A stretch of DNA of 64,000 bases from Candidatus Defluviilinea gracilis. GTDB taxonomy: Bacteria > Chloroflexota > Anaerolineae > Anaerolineales > Villigracilaceae. Numbering within the stretch: the first letter of the stretch is position 1; the number at the start of each line of letters is the position of its first letter. The position numbers and the translations under genes are program-made. The stretch covers positions 1,488,001 to 1,552,000 of the forward strand of contig JADJWS010000001.1 in NCBI GenBank assembly GCA_016716235.1. The letters run 5' to 3'. Under the pieces are notes generated by a model that saw only the letters and a program-made list of their open reading frames with translations, searched no databases and was not told the DNA's origin. This document shows, piece by piece, positions 24,804-33,430 of this stretch.

Positions 24804-25748
24804 ATGCTCTCTCTACCATCCGATTTCATCTCCACCATCACCAACACCTTCGGCGTGGACGGGGAGCAATTCCTCGCGGACCTCCCCGCGTTGATTGACG
24901 AAGCGTCGCAACGATGGGGTTTGACGAACATTCAGCCTGTCCCGAATCTTTCCTATAATTTTGTGGCATACGCGACATCACCCTCACCCCTAGCCCCTCT
25001 CCCTCAGGGAGAGGGGGACGTTGTGCTCAAACTCGGCATCCCGCGCGATGAGTTGACGAGTGAGATCGCCGCGTTGCGATTGTTCGACGGCGACGGAGCA
25101 TGTCAGTTAATTGATGCAGATGAGGAAAAGGGATTTCTATTGCTGGAACGATTGCGCCCCGGCGTGATGCTGTCCACTCTCGAAGATGATGAAGAAGCGA
25201 CGCGCATCGCGGCGGAGGGGATGAAGAGGGTCTGGCGCTTCGACTTCGCTGCGCTCCGCTCAGCGCGGAATAAATTTATCGAACTCCCCGATTGGTTCGA
25301 GGGATTGAAGCAGTTACGGAAAATGTTCAATGGCAGGACCGGTCCGCTGGATGAGAAACTTGTGGAGCGGGTGGAACGATCAACGAAAGATTTTTTCGCG
25401 GAGAATCACAGTCCCGTGTTGATGCACGGAGATTTTCATCACTTCAATATTTTGTCGTCGGAACGCGGGTGGTTGGTCATTGACCCGAAGGGAGTCATTG
25501 GTCCCGCGTGCTATGAGGTGGGTCCGCTGATGATGAACCCGTGGGAAATGTTGCCACGGGGAAGCAGGTTGAAGTCGCGGATCAAGAAGCGGGTTGACAT
25601 CCTGCGCGAGCAGTTGGGGTTCGAGCGCGAGCGAATCATCGAGTGGAGTCTGGCGCACGCGATCCTCTCCGCATGGTGGGGGATCGAGGATCGGACAGGC
25701 TGGGAATATTCGATGCGGTTTGCCGAGATGATTGCTGATATTGAATGA
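24804..25748 (+). CDS. APH(6)-like aminoglycoside/hydroxyurea-type phosphotransferase
   Basis: 314 residues of the APH_6_hur group. NLSYNFVAYAT and VVLKLGIPRDEL give the nucleotide-binding strand and Lys. LMHGDFHHFNIL (near 204) is the catalytic loop, and WLVIDPKGVIGPACYEVGPL (near 222) the metal-binding DxD-like segment typical of streptomycin 6-kinases. The natural substrate is unknown; many chromosomal members do not confer resistance. Residues 59-71 (SPSPLAPLPQGEG) come from an in-frame palindromic repeat. Confidence 0.85.
   Translation: MLSLPSDFISTITNTFGVDGEQFLADLPALIDEASQRWGLTNIQPVPNLSYNFVAYATSPSPLAPLPQGEGDVVLKLGIPRDELTSEIAALRLFDGDGACQLIDADEEKGFLLLERLRPGVMLSTLEDDEEATRIAAEGMKRVWRFDFAALRSARNKFIELPDWFEGLKQLRKMFNGRTGPLDEKLVERVERSTKDFFAENHSPVLMHGDFHHFNILSSERGWLVIDPKGVIGPACYEVGPLMMNPWEMLPRGSRLKSRIKKRVDILREQLGFERERIIEWSLAHAILSAWWGIEDRTGWEYSMRFAEMIADIE
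24977..25018. repeat. palindromic repeat inserted in frame in the APH(6)-like gene
   Basis: CCCTCACCCCTAGCCCCTCT, then CCCTCAGGGAGAGGGG. The same element, in the other orientation, lies between genes at 32359-32395. Confidence 0.8.
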
Positions 25749-25777
25749 AAACAGCCTCCCGTTTCGGAGGCTGTTTT
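25748..25777. terminator. bidirectional terminator between convergent genes
   Basis: AAAACAGCCTCC / GGAGGCTGTTTT arms with a 6-base loop and flanking A and T runs. Confidence 0.88.
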
Positions 25778-25784
25778 TCTTGGT

Positions 25785-25946
25785 TTAGCCCATGCCCAGT
25801 AAGGCAAGCAAACCCACAGCGCCAACAATTAATGCCAACACTGCGCCGATCTTCTTGAACATATCCGTCGCAAGCGCTGGTACGAAGGCAGAAAGCCCGT
25901 ACCAAAGAAAGAACAAAGCCGTACACCAAGCAGCAAGTATAGCCAT
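25785..25946 (-). CDS. small two-helix membrane protein, 53 aa
   Basis: Starts at ATG 25946 with AGGAG eight bases upstream. The chain is almost entirely two hydrophobic helices (about 2-22 and 30-50) joined by ATDMFKKIG, ending LLALLGMG. Family not recognised. A longer frame upstream lacks a ribosome site. Confidence 0.6.
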   Translation of the reverse strand: MAILAAWCTALFFLWYGLSAFVPALATDMFKKIGAVLALIVGAVGLLALLGMG

Positions 25947-26041
25947 TTCATACACTCCTAAAGTGGTTTTGATCGTCCGCGTGGACAATGCTAAATACGA
26001 CAACCCTACTCCAAATCGGAAGTTGCGCATCCAGCGTGGTA

Positions 26042-26102
26042 GAATTTAGGCGCATGGTTCGCTCGCGGCAAGAGGAAAACGCCGCGAGGAACTTTTTCTG
26101 TC
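26042..26102 (+). promoter_or_regulatory. promoter and leader hairpin of the ABC exporter
   Basis: TGGTAGAAT box at 26037-26045. The leader contains CTCGCGGC (26062-26069) pairing with GCCGCGAG (26081-26088), which buries the GAGGA (26086-26090) nearest to ATG 26103 and is followed by TTTTT. A 25-codon frame begins at ATG 26054 and overlaps the exporter start. Confidence 0.45.
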
Positions 26103-27866
26103 ATGACTATTACAACCTCTACTCCTGCTGAATTTTCATTACAACGCGCCCACACTGCCGATCGCTCCAGCCCGGCTCGCTGGGTGTGGTCGCATGCCTC
26201 GCGGCATGGCTGGATCATTTTCATGATGGCGCTTGGCGCGGTGGGGAATGCCGGTCTTGCGGCGGTGGTGCCGGTGCTGACCGGCGACGCGTTCAACGCG
26301 ATGCTCAAGCCCACTCCCGACACCAGCGTTCTTTTGCCGCTGGCGTTCACCATCGGTCTCTCGCAGATCATCCGCGGCGTGTTGCAACTGGGGAGGAACT
26401 TCGGCGCGGAATTGTTGGCGCAACACATGGAACGACAAGTGCGCGACGAGTTGTATCTTTCATTGCTCGGCAAGAGCATGACCTTCCACAACCTGCAACC
26501 CGTCGGCGACACGATGGCGCGCTCCACCAACGATGTGCGCGAACTCAATTATATGTTCAGCCCGGGGTTGAACCTTGTGGTGGGCTCGTTCGTTTTTATC
26601 CTCATGCCCATTTTCGTGGCGGGGCGATATCATCCCGCGCTGGTGATCACGCCGGTCGTTTTTACGGTCCTGTATTTCGTCTTCCTCGCGCGTTACCTCA
26701 AAACGCTTTCGCCGATCACCGACGAAGTGCGCGCCACGTTCGGGCAGATGAACACGCATCTCTCCGAATCGTTGGATGGCGTGGAAGTGGTGAAAGGCGC
26801 GGCGCAAGAGAACGCGGAAGTGGACAAGTTCGTGATGAACGCCAGCCGCGTGCGCGACGCCTTCGTGCGACAAGGCGACCTGGAGGGACGTTACATCGCC
26901 ATGCTATTGCTCGGTTCTGCCTACGCTTTCGGGCTGTTTCACGCTCTTCTGCTTTTCCGCAGCGGGCAGATCAACGTCGGCGATGTGGTGGCATACTTCG
27001 GCTTGCTCTTGTTGCTCCAATTCCCAACCTTTGTTTCCACCTTTGCCTATTCGCAAATTTCATCGGGCATGTCGGGCGCGCGCCGCATTTTGGAATTGAT
27101 CACCCGCGAGACCAACCTCGACCAGAACGCGCAGGGATACTCCGAAGCCATGAAAGGCGAAGTGGAATTTCAAAACGTCTCTTTCGCGTATGGCGCCGAC
27201 CCCGAATTGGAAAATATTTCGTTCAAAGTCAAACAGGGACAAACTGTCGCCATCGTCGGACAGACCGGGGCGGGGAAAACCTCGCTCGTCAAACTCATCA
27301 ACCGCACGTACGATACAACGCAGGGACGAGTGCTCATCGACGGCGTGGATGTGCGCGACTGGAATCTCGCCTCGCTCCGTTCGCAGATTTCCATGATCGA
27401 GCAGGATATCTTCCTGTTCTCCCGTTCCGTTAGCGACAATCTCGCCTTTGGCAAGCCCGGGGCAACCCGTAGCGAGATCGAAGCGGCGGCGAAGTCTGCC
27501 CAAGCCGATGATTTCATCCTGTCATTCGAAAAGGGATATGACACTGTTGTCGGCGAACGCGGGGTGACGCTCTCCGGCGGGCAGCGTCAACGTATTGCGC
27601 TCGGGCGCGCGTTTCTCACCGACCCGCACATTTTGATCCTGGACGACTCCACCTCCGCCATCGACTCTGCCACCGAAGACAAGATCCAACGCGCCATCTC
27701 CAACGCCGCGCGCGGACGCACCACCTTCATCATCACGCACCGCCTTTCGCAGATCCGCTGGGCAGACCTGATCATCGTCTTGCGAAAAGGAAAAATCGCC
27801 GCCATCGGCGCGCACGACGAGTTAATGAAAACCTCCGACGCGTACGCGAAGATTTTTAGGGAGTGA
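26103..27866 (+). CDS. ABC exporter half, degenerate-site subunit
   Basis: 587 residues: six membrane helices (about 40-310) fused to an ATPase domain. Walker A GQTGAGKT (near 387), LSGGQRQR, Walker B ILILDDSTSAID (near 510), H-loop ITHRLS. The residue after Walker B is Asp instead of the catalytic Glu, as in the degenerate-site partner of heterodimeric exporters (TM287/BmrC type). It is followed 128 bp later by the other half. Probable lipid or drug export; substrate unknown. Confidence 0.92.
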   Translation: MTITTSTPAEFSLQRAHTADRSSPARWVWSHASRHGWIIFMMALGAVGNAGLAAVVPVLTGDAFNAMLKPTPDTSVLLPLAFTIGLSQIIRGVLQLGRNFGAELLAQHMERQVRDELYLSLLGKSMTFHNLQPVGDTMARSTNDVRELNYMFSPGLNLVVGSFVFILMPIFVAGRYHPALVITPVVFTVLYFVFLARYLKTLSPITDEVRATFGQMNTHLSESLDGVEVVKGAAQENAEVDKFVMNASRVRDAFVRQGDLEGRYIAMLLLGSAYAFGLFHALLLFRSGQINVGDVVAYFGLLLLLQFPTFVSTFAYSQISSGMSGARRILELITRETNLDQNAQGYSEAMKGEVEFQNVSFAYGADPELENISFKVKQGQTVAIVGQTGAGKTSLVKLINRTYDTTQGRVLIDGVDVRDWNLASLRSQISMIEQDIFLFSRSVSDNLAFGKPGATRSEIEAAAKSAQADDFILSFEKGYDTVVGERGVTLSGGQRQRIALGRAFLTDPHILILDDSTSAIDSATEDKIQRAISNAARGRTTFIITHRLSQIRWADLIIVLRKGKIAAIGAHDELMKTSDAYAKIFRE

Positions 27867-27867
27867 G

Positions 27868-27994
27868 ATGCGCACAGGTAAACACGGATATGGCTTGTCT
27901 ACCTGTCTACGTGTGTACGTGTCTCCTTTTCCACTGCCATCATCCTTCAATTGCAGACTAACAAACTAATCGACTAACCAACTAACGGACTACC
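27868..27994. repeat. heptanucleotide repeats between the exporter genes
   Basis: Two different motifs: GTCTACCTGTCTACGTGTGT, then GACTAACAAACTAATCGACT-type units up to the next start codon. No gene or ribosome site was seen other than the ATG itself. Confidence 0.65.
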
Positions 27995-29806
27995 ATGGGC
28001 TTCTTTGCCGGACTGAACGACGAAAAATACGACCGCCAATACACCGACCGCGAATTGACGCGGCGCATTCTGGGCTACTTTAAACCGCAAACCAAACGAC
28101 TCGCGGCAGTGACCGCGCTGGTCGTCATCATTGCGATGATCGGCGCGTCTCTGCCGGTGGTTGTCTCTCGCATGATCGACCTGTTGAAAGGCGAGCCCTC
28201 CCTAACCGCCATCAGCCTTGTCGCATTGGCAGTGTTGGGAGTTGGCTTCGGCTTGTGGGCGTTGAACTGGGCGCGGCGCAGTCTCGTGGTGCGCGCGGTG
28301 GGCGACGTGGTTCTCGACCTGCGCGCGCGCGCCTTCCGCGCCGCGGCGGAACACGACCTCTCGTTCTACGATCAATTTTCATCGGGACGCATCGTCTCGC
28401 GCATCACCTCCGATACCAACGACTTTGGTCAACTCATCGTCATCGTCACCGACATCAGCTCGCAGATGGTCCAGGCGGTGATCCTCGGCGTGGTGTTGTT
28501 CCGCACCGATATGAAACTAACGTTGTTATTGTTTGCGTTCCTGCCGATCATCTTCGCCATCGCGGGCGGCTTCCGCGTGCTGGCGCGGCGCGTTACCAAG
28601 CGCGGCATGAAAGCCATGGCAGACGTGAACGCCGCCATCAAAGAGACCATCAGCGGCATTTCCATCGCGAAAAATTTTCGGCAGGAAGAAAGCATCTTCA
28701 ACTCGTTCGACGAATCGAACCAGCAATCGTATCAAGTCAACGTGCAACGCGGTTTTGTGTTGTCGCTGGTGTTTCCCACGCTCAACGCGCTCAGCGGTAT
28801 TTTTGTCGGCGTTCTCATCTACGTGGGCGGGTTGAGCGCGGCGCAGGGCATCGTCACTGTGGGCGCGTGGTATCTCTTCATCATGAGCCTCGACCAATTC
28901 TTCTTCCCCGTGCTGAATCTCTCCGCGTTCTGGGCGCAAATTCAAGCGGGGCTGTCCGCCGCCGAACGCGCCTTTGCCCTCATCGACGCCGACCCGAACG
29001 TGATTCAAACCGACAAACAGGATGTGCATCCGCTCAAGGGACACATCCACTTCGACGATCTGCATTTTCGCTATACGGATAAAGAACCGATTCTTTCCCG
29101 CTTCAACCTGGTCATCCAACCCGGAGAGACGCTCGCCCTTGTGGGCCACACCGGCGCGGGCAAGTCCTCCATTGCGAAGTTGATCGCGCGCTTCTACGAA
29201 TTCCAGCAGGGACGCCTGCTCGTGGATGGGCGCGACATCCGCACATTCGACTTTGCGCAATACCGCAAACAACTTGGCATCGTGTCTCAAGTCCCGTTTT
29301 TATTTTCAGGGACGGTCGCCGACAACGTCCGTTATGCCGCGCCGGGCGCGTCGGATGAGGAGATGTTGAAGATGGCGCGCCAGATCGGCGACGGCGAATG
29401 GCTGGAAACGCTCCCGAATGGTATCCAGACCGAAGTCGGGGAGAGAGGCGCGCATCTCTCAATGGGTCAACGTCAACTCGTGGCGTTGATGCGCGTCCTG
29501 ATGCAGAAGCCCGCCATCTTCATCCTGGATGAGGCGACCGCCAGCATCGACCCGTTCACCGAATATCAAATTCAGCAGGCGCTGAATCTCATCTTGAAAA
29601 ATTCAACCAGCATTCTCATCGCGCATCGCTTATCCACTGTGAAAGCGGCGGACCGAATCGTGGTGATGGAAAAAGGCGCGATCATCGAAGAGGGGAATCA
29701 CGAGGGCTTGCTTGCGAAAGGCGGGCATTACGCCACGCTGTACAACACGTATTTCAGGCATCAAAGCCTGGCGTATGTGGAGCAATCGAGAACATTCGCG
29801 AAGTAA
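27995..29806 (+). CDS. ABC exporter half, catalytic subunit
   Basis: 603 residues with the same membrane-ATPase fusion. Walker A GHTGAGKS (near 382), Walker B IFILDEATASID with the catalytic Glu (near 508), H-loop LIAHRLS. Its signature is LSMGQRQ, not LSGGQ. Together with the Asp in the partner this predicts one functional and one degenerate ATP site, the known asymmetry of heterodimeric exporters. Confidence 0.92.
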   Translation: MGFFAGLNDEKYDRQYTDRELTRRILGYFKPQTKRLAAVTALVVIIAMIGASLPVVVSRMIDLLKGEPSLTAISLVALAVLGVGFGLWALNWARRSLVVRAVGDVVLDLRARAFRAAAEHDLSFYDQFSSGRIVSRITSDTNDFGQLIVIVTDISSQMVQAVILGVVLFRTDMKLTLLLFAFLPIIFAIAGGFRVLARRVTKRGMKAMADVNAAIKETISGISIAKNFRQEESIFNSFDESNQQSYQVNVQRGFVLSLVFPTLNALSGIFVGVLIYVGGLSAAQGIVTVGAWYLFIMSLDQFFFPVLNLSAFWAQIQAGLSAAERAFALIDADPNVIQTDKQDVHPLKGHIHFDDLHFRYTDKEPILSRFNLVIQPGETLALVGHTGAGKSSIAKLIARFYEFQQGRLLVDGRDIRTFDFAQYRKQLGIVSQVPFLFSGTVADNVRYAAPGASDEEMLKMARQIGDGEWLETLPNGIQTEVGERGAHLSMGQRQLVALMRVLMQKPAIFILDEATASIDPFTEYQIQQALNLILKNSTSILIAHRLSTVKAADRIVVMEKGAIIEEGNHEGLLAKGGHYATLYNTYFRHQSLAYVEQSRTFAK

Positions 29807-29835
29807 ACGGCGCGTTTATACCAAGAAATAGACTC

Positions 29836-29856
29836 GATCGAAAAAATTTTTCGATG
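29836..29856 (+). terminator. AT-rich palindrome after the exporter operon
   Basis: ATCGAAAAA / TTTTTCGAT arms around one base. Low GC makes it a weak terminator. Confidence 0.4.
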
Positions 29857-29860
29857 TTAG

Positions 29861-29892
29861 TGTGACAGTCACGTTTGAACGTGACTGTCACA
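29861..29892. repeat. long palindrome, copy 1
   Basis: TGTGACAGTCACGTT and AACGTGACTGTCACA are perfect 15-bp arms with a 2-base centre. Confidence 0.9.
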
Positions 29893-29913
29893 TTCTTATA
29901 ATCCAACCCGGTC

Positions 29914-30757
29914 TTACTTCCCGATCGTGATCTCGCCCCCGCCCATGTTGACGATGATGGTGAGTGTCGGACCATCGCCTTGCTGTGAATAAACACTGCC
30001 CTTTTGTGACCAGCCATCGCCGAGGTTGATGTCTGCCAGCGCGCTGTCGATGGTGATCACAACGTTCACGCCCTGCGGAATGATGAGCGTGAGATCGCTC
30101 AAGCCGCAGTCGACGCTGACCGTCGCGTCGCGTTGCAGGTCGCCTGAAAAATCGAGGGTGTAATTGCCCGCGCCGCCGTTGAAAATGAAGCGTTCGAAAT
30201 TGGCGTTCGCCAGCCCCTCCATGCGCACATCCGACGCGCCAGGTGGAGTAATTGAACTCAGACATCTCCGCAAGATTCAACTCGGAGAACGAAAGGCTCA
30301 CATCCGCCGCGCCGTCGTTGATGGTCAGGTTTGTGAGCGCAAGACCGCCAAATTCAAAATCGCCTTCGTACGCGCCTGCCGAAATTTCCAACTCCATCGG
30401 CGACGAACCCAATTGCAGATCCCATTCGTTCTTCATTCCGTCGAACGGCGGAAGCCCTTGAAAATTTCCCTGCTTGATCTCGATCTGCGCGCCGTCTTCG
30501 ATGATCTCGGGCTTGAGGTCTTCCACGTTGTAGACGACTGTGCCATCCACAAGATTTTTCGCGCCGGTGGATAAATTCAGATTCCCCGCGCCAAACGACA
30601 GAAGCAAACGCGTCTCATCTTCCTTTGGGTCTGCTACCGATATTTCTTCTTTGACCTCAGGTCCCGCTTTGACCTGCTCGGGCAGGTCGAAGCTGAATCC
30701 ACATGCCATGCTTGCGAGAGCAAGGACAAGAATTGCTGAAATGATTTTCACGTTCAT
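29914..30757 (-). pseudogene. toast_rack/DUF2154-like lipoprotein with one frameshift
   Basis: AAGGAGA precedes ATG 30757. The signal ends LASMAC (lipobox, Cys 19). LLLSFGAGNLNLSTGAKNLV, then VVYNVEDLKPEI matches the N-terminal toast_rack domain. At about 30245, after SELNLAEMS, the frame slips by one base. It resumes as SITPPGASDVRMEG and ends with a DUF2154-like beta repeat (GGAGNYTLDFSGDLQRDATV, IIPQGVNVVITIDSALADIN). The whole would be about 280 residues. It may be truly broken or hold a base-calling error. It is bracketed by two copies of a long palindrome. Confidence 0.78.
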
Positions 30758-30778
30758 GTTGGTTCTCCTTCGGGGGTT

Positions 30779-30814
30779 AAGGTGACAGTCACGTTCGAAC
30801 GTGACTGTCACCTT
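30779..30814. repeat. long palindrome, copy 2
   Basis: A perfect 36-bp palindrome centred on GTTCGAAC, with the same core GTGACAGTCACGTT as copy 1 on the other side of the lipoprotein gene. Confidence 0.92.
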
Positions 30815-30867
30815 CGTTTTGATTGTCTGGTTTTTATACGGGCGGAATGGGAACAGGTTGCAAAACA

Positions 30868-30964
30868 ATACCCCTCCGAAGAGGGGTATGAAATTATTAC
30901 AAGCGTAGGGGCACGGCGAAACGATTGTTTTTCCTTGTCGCTTAATAACCCACCGTGCCCCTAC
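30868..30964. repeat. two nested hairpins upstream of radA end
   Basis: ATACCCCTC-CGAA-GAGGGGTAT (30868-30889), then GTAGGGGCACGG (30905-30916) pairing with CCGTGCCCCTAC (30953-30964). A terminator role for radA is possible on the minus strand, but no clean T-run is present. Confidence 0.6.
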
Positions 30965-30968
30965 ATCA

Positions 30969-32348
30969 TCATTTTTTCCACGCCGCGTTCAACGCCTGAT
31001 CTACAGACCTGACCTCAACGATCTCGATGCCCTTCGGATATCCTTCGCCCTTTCGCAACGCTTTCGGCACGATGGCGGTTTTGAATCCCAACTTTTGCGC
31101 CTCACGCAGACGCACTTGCATCTGGCTGGGCATCCGCAATTCGCCCGCGAGACCGATCTCGCCGATCAGCACCGCGTCCGCTTTGACGGAGACATCTTTC
31201 CATGAGGATGCGATTGCCGCGGCGATGGCAAGGTCGGCGGCGGGTTCGTCAATTTGCAAACCGCCCACCACGTTGACGAAAACATCTTGCTCTGAAAGTT
31301 TCAATCCCACGCGGCGAGTCAATACAGCCGAGATCAACAGCAGACGATTGAAGTCCACGCCGTTGGCTGTGCGGCGCGCGTTGCCGAATTGAGTCGGGGA
31401 GGTGAGTCCCTGCACCTCGACGAGGATCGGGCGCGTGCCTTCCATCGTGACGGCAATTGCAGACCCTGCCGCGTTGATCATGCGTTCCGCAAGAAACGCC
31501 TCCGATGGATTCGTCACTTCAACGAGCCCGCCCTCGCGCATTTCAAACACGCCCACTTCGGATGTGGCGCCGAAACGATTCTTCACCGAACGCAGCAAGC
31601 GATAGGCTTGGAAGCGATCACCTTCGAGGTATAAAACTGTATCCACGATATGTTCCAACACGCGCGGACCCGCGATGGTCCCTTCTTTGGTCACATGCCC
31701 GATGACGAAGACCGAGATGCCGCTGGTCTTCGCCAATTCGCGCAATTGCGATGAACACTCGCGAACTTGACTCACCGATCCGGCGGATGAGTCCATGCTG
31801 GAGAGATACACGGTTTGAATCGAATCCACGATCAGCAGTTCGGGTTTCACCTCGTTGATGTGATTCAAGATGATTTCGAGATTCGTCTCGGTGACGAGCA
31901 ATAAATCTTTGGGCAACTCTTTTTTGCCGTTCAAACGCGTTGCGCGCATCTTGATCTGTCGTTCCGACTCTTCGCCCGAAACATATAACACGCGCTTTTG
32001 CCCAGCCATCTCCATCGCCATCTGCAACATCAACGTGGATTTGCCGATGCCCGGGTCGCCGCCGACTAACACGATGGAGCCCGGCACGATCCCGCCGCCT
32101 AGCACGCGCGCGAATTCTTCAATGGGAACGCGGATGCGGTCTTCATCTCCAGCGGAGACATCGCCGATGGAACGCGGGGCAGACCGACCCGTGAGTCCGC
32201 GAACCGCAGTGGACTTCGTCACAGGCTCATCGTGGATGACTTCCTCCACCATGCTGTTGAACGATCCGCATTGCGGGCATTTTCCCATGTACGACGCGGC
32301 GACGCGCCCACATTCCTGACAGACATAACGTGTTTGTGTTTTTGCCAT
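30969..32348 (-). CDS. radA: DNA repair protein RadA
   Basis: 459 residues, RecA-like ATPase that drives branch migration in recombination. The N-terminal zinc finger has CQEC and CPQC (10-27). Walker A GGDPGIGKST (near 95), the RadA-specific KNRFG (near 254), and a C-terminal Lon-protease-like domain (DEPAADLAIAAAIASSW...GEIGLAGELR) complete the standard architecture. Secure. Confidence 0.96.
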   Translation of the reverse strand: MAKTQTRYVCQECGRVAASYMGKCPQCGSFNSMVEEVIHDEPVTKSTAVRGLTGRSAPRSIGDVSAGDEDRIRVPIEEFARVLGGGIVPGSIVLVGGDPGIGKSTLMLQMAMEMAGQKRVLYVSGEESERQIKMRATRLNGKKELPKDLLLVTETNLEIILNHINEVKPELLIVDSIQTVYLSSMDSSAGSVSQVRECSSQLRELAKTSGISVFVIGHVTKEGTIAGPRVLEHIVDTVLYLEGDRFQAYRLLRSVKNRFGATSEVGVFEMREGGLVEVTNPSEAFLAERMINAAGSAIAVTMEGTRPILVEVQGLTSPTQFGNARRTANGVDFNRLLLISAVLTRRVGLKLSEQDVFVNVVGGLQIDEPAADLAIAAAIASSWKDVSVKADAVLIGEIGLAGELRMPSQMQVRLREAQKLGFKTAIVPKALRKGEGYPKGIEIVEVRSVDQALNAAWKK

Positions 32349-32358
32349 TTCGAATCCA

Positions 32359-32395
32359 TCCCCTCTCCCTGAGGGAGAGGGCTAGGGTGAGGGTT
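32359..32395. repeat. intergenic palindromic repeat CCCTCTCCCTGAGGGAGAGGG
   Basis: Just upstream of radA. Same family as the in-frame copy at 24977-25018. Confidence 0.75.
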
Positions 32396-32529
32396 GATGC
32401 CGAAAGTATATCAGAATTTATGTTCTGTTTTCATTTGCGCGCGTTTTGAAATTTGCTATACTCAATTTTCAAGAACAATACAAGCAAATCAGATATGTTG
32501 TATCCAAATTTCGGATCGGAGAAATTTAC

Positions 32530-33345
32530 ATGGGCGAATGGTTCGTTCAACTCAACCCCGTGTGGCAGGCATTGATCGCCACCACATGTACATGGCTTGT
32601 TACCGCGCTCGGCGCGGCGACAGTGTTCTTTTTCAAACAAGTGAATCGCAAATTGTTAGACGGGATGCTCGGCTTCGCGGCGGGCGTGATGATCGCGGCG
32701 AGTTTCTGGTCACTGCTCGCGCCCGCCATTCAGATGACGCGCGAAACGGACGATGTGCCAGTCTGGCTTCCCGCCGCAATTGGATTTTTACTTGGAGGCG
32801 CGTTCATTCGCTTGATCGATCTGTTCCTGCCTCATCTGCATTTGGGATTCCCTGTCAACGAAGCGGAGGGGGTTCCAACAAAATGGAGGCGGAGTATTTT
32901 GTTGGTGCTGGCGATCACATTGCATAACATTCCCGAAGGGCTTGCCATCGGAGTTGCCTTTGGCGCGGTCGCGGCGAATTTATCGTCGGCGACTCTGGCA
33001 GGTGCGGTCGCGCTCGCCATCGGCATCGCGATCCAAAATTTCCCTGAAGGTGTTGCGGTATCTGTGCCGCTTCGTTCAGAGGGAATGTCGCGCCTGAAAA
33101 GTTTCTGGTTCGGGCAATCGTCCGCATTGATCGAACCCATCGCAGGGATGATCGGCGCGGCGGCTGTGTTGTTGATGCGACCCATCCTGCCATACGCGCT
33201 GGCATTCGCCGCAGGCGCGATGATCTTCGTGGTGGTCGAAGAGTTGATCCCCGAATCGCAACTCGCAAAGAACACCGACTTCGCCACCTCAGGCGCGATG
33301 CTTGGGTTTGTGATCATGATGATTCTGGATATGGGGTTGGGATGA
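32530..33345 (+). CDS. ZIP-family metal transporter (ZupT-like)
   Basis: 271 residues, about eight membrane helices. ITLHNIPEGLAIGVAFG and IGIAIQNFPEGVAVSVPLR are the paired TM4/TM5 metal-binding motifs of ZIP transporters; VVVEELIPES closes the metal path. Likely imports Zn2+ or similar divalent metals. ATG 32530 follows CGGAGA; a TATACT box lies about 75 bases upstream (32457-32462). Confidence 0.92.
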   Translation: MGEWFVQLNPVWQALIATTCTWLVTALGAATVFFFKQVNRKLLDGMLGFAAGVMIAASFWSLLAPAIQMTRETDDVPVWLPAAIGFLLGGAFIRLIDLFLPHLHLGFPVNEAEGVPTKWRRSILLVLAITLHNIPEGLAIGVAFGAVAANLSSATLAGAVALAIGIAIQNFPEGVAVSVPLRSEGMSRLKSFWFGQSSALIEPIAGMIGAAAVLLMRPILPYALAFAAGAMIFVVVEELIPESQLAKNTDFATSGAMLGFVIMMILDMGLG

Positions 33346-33430
33346 GGGTGAAGATCGAACACAGTGTGAAACTTTATAAGCTCATTATCCGTTATAGGTA
33401 GCATAATATCTTTCAAAAGGGAGATGTCAC

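Noticed and set aside
26054..26131. 25-codon frame as a leader peptide gene
   Set aside because: It is possible but rests only on a -10 box eight bases upstream; no conserved peptide pattern, so it is mentioned only within the leader.
27868..27994. Possible small CRISPR-like array
   Set aside because: The period is seven bases and there are no spacer-repeat units.
28526..29290. 254-codon minus-strand frame
   Set aside because: Antisense to the second ABC exporter half, which carries all catalytic motifs.
29888..30868. 326-residue lipoprotein as annotated by its first frame
   Set aside because: The last 95 residues turn Arg/His-rich nonsense exactly where the other frame resumes the beta-repeat domain, so it is a frameshift and not a real C-terminus.
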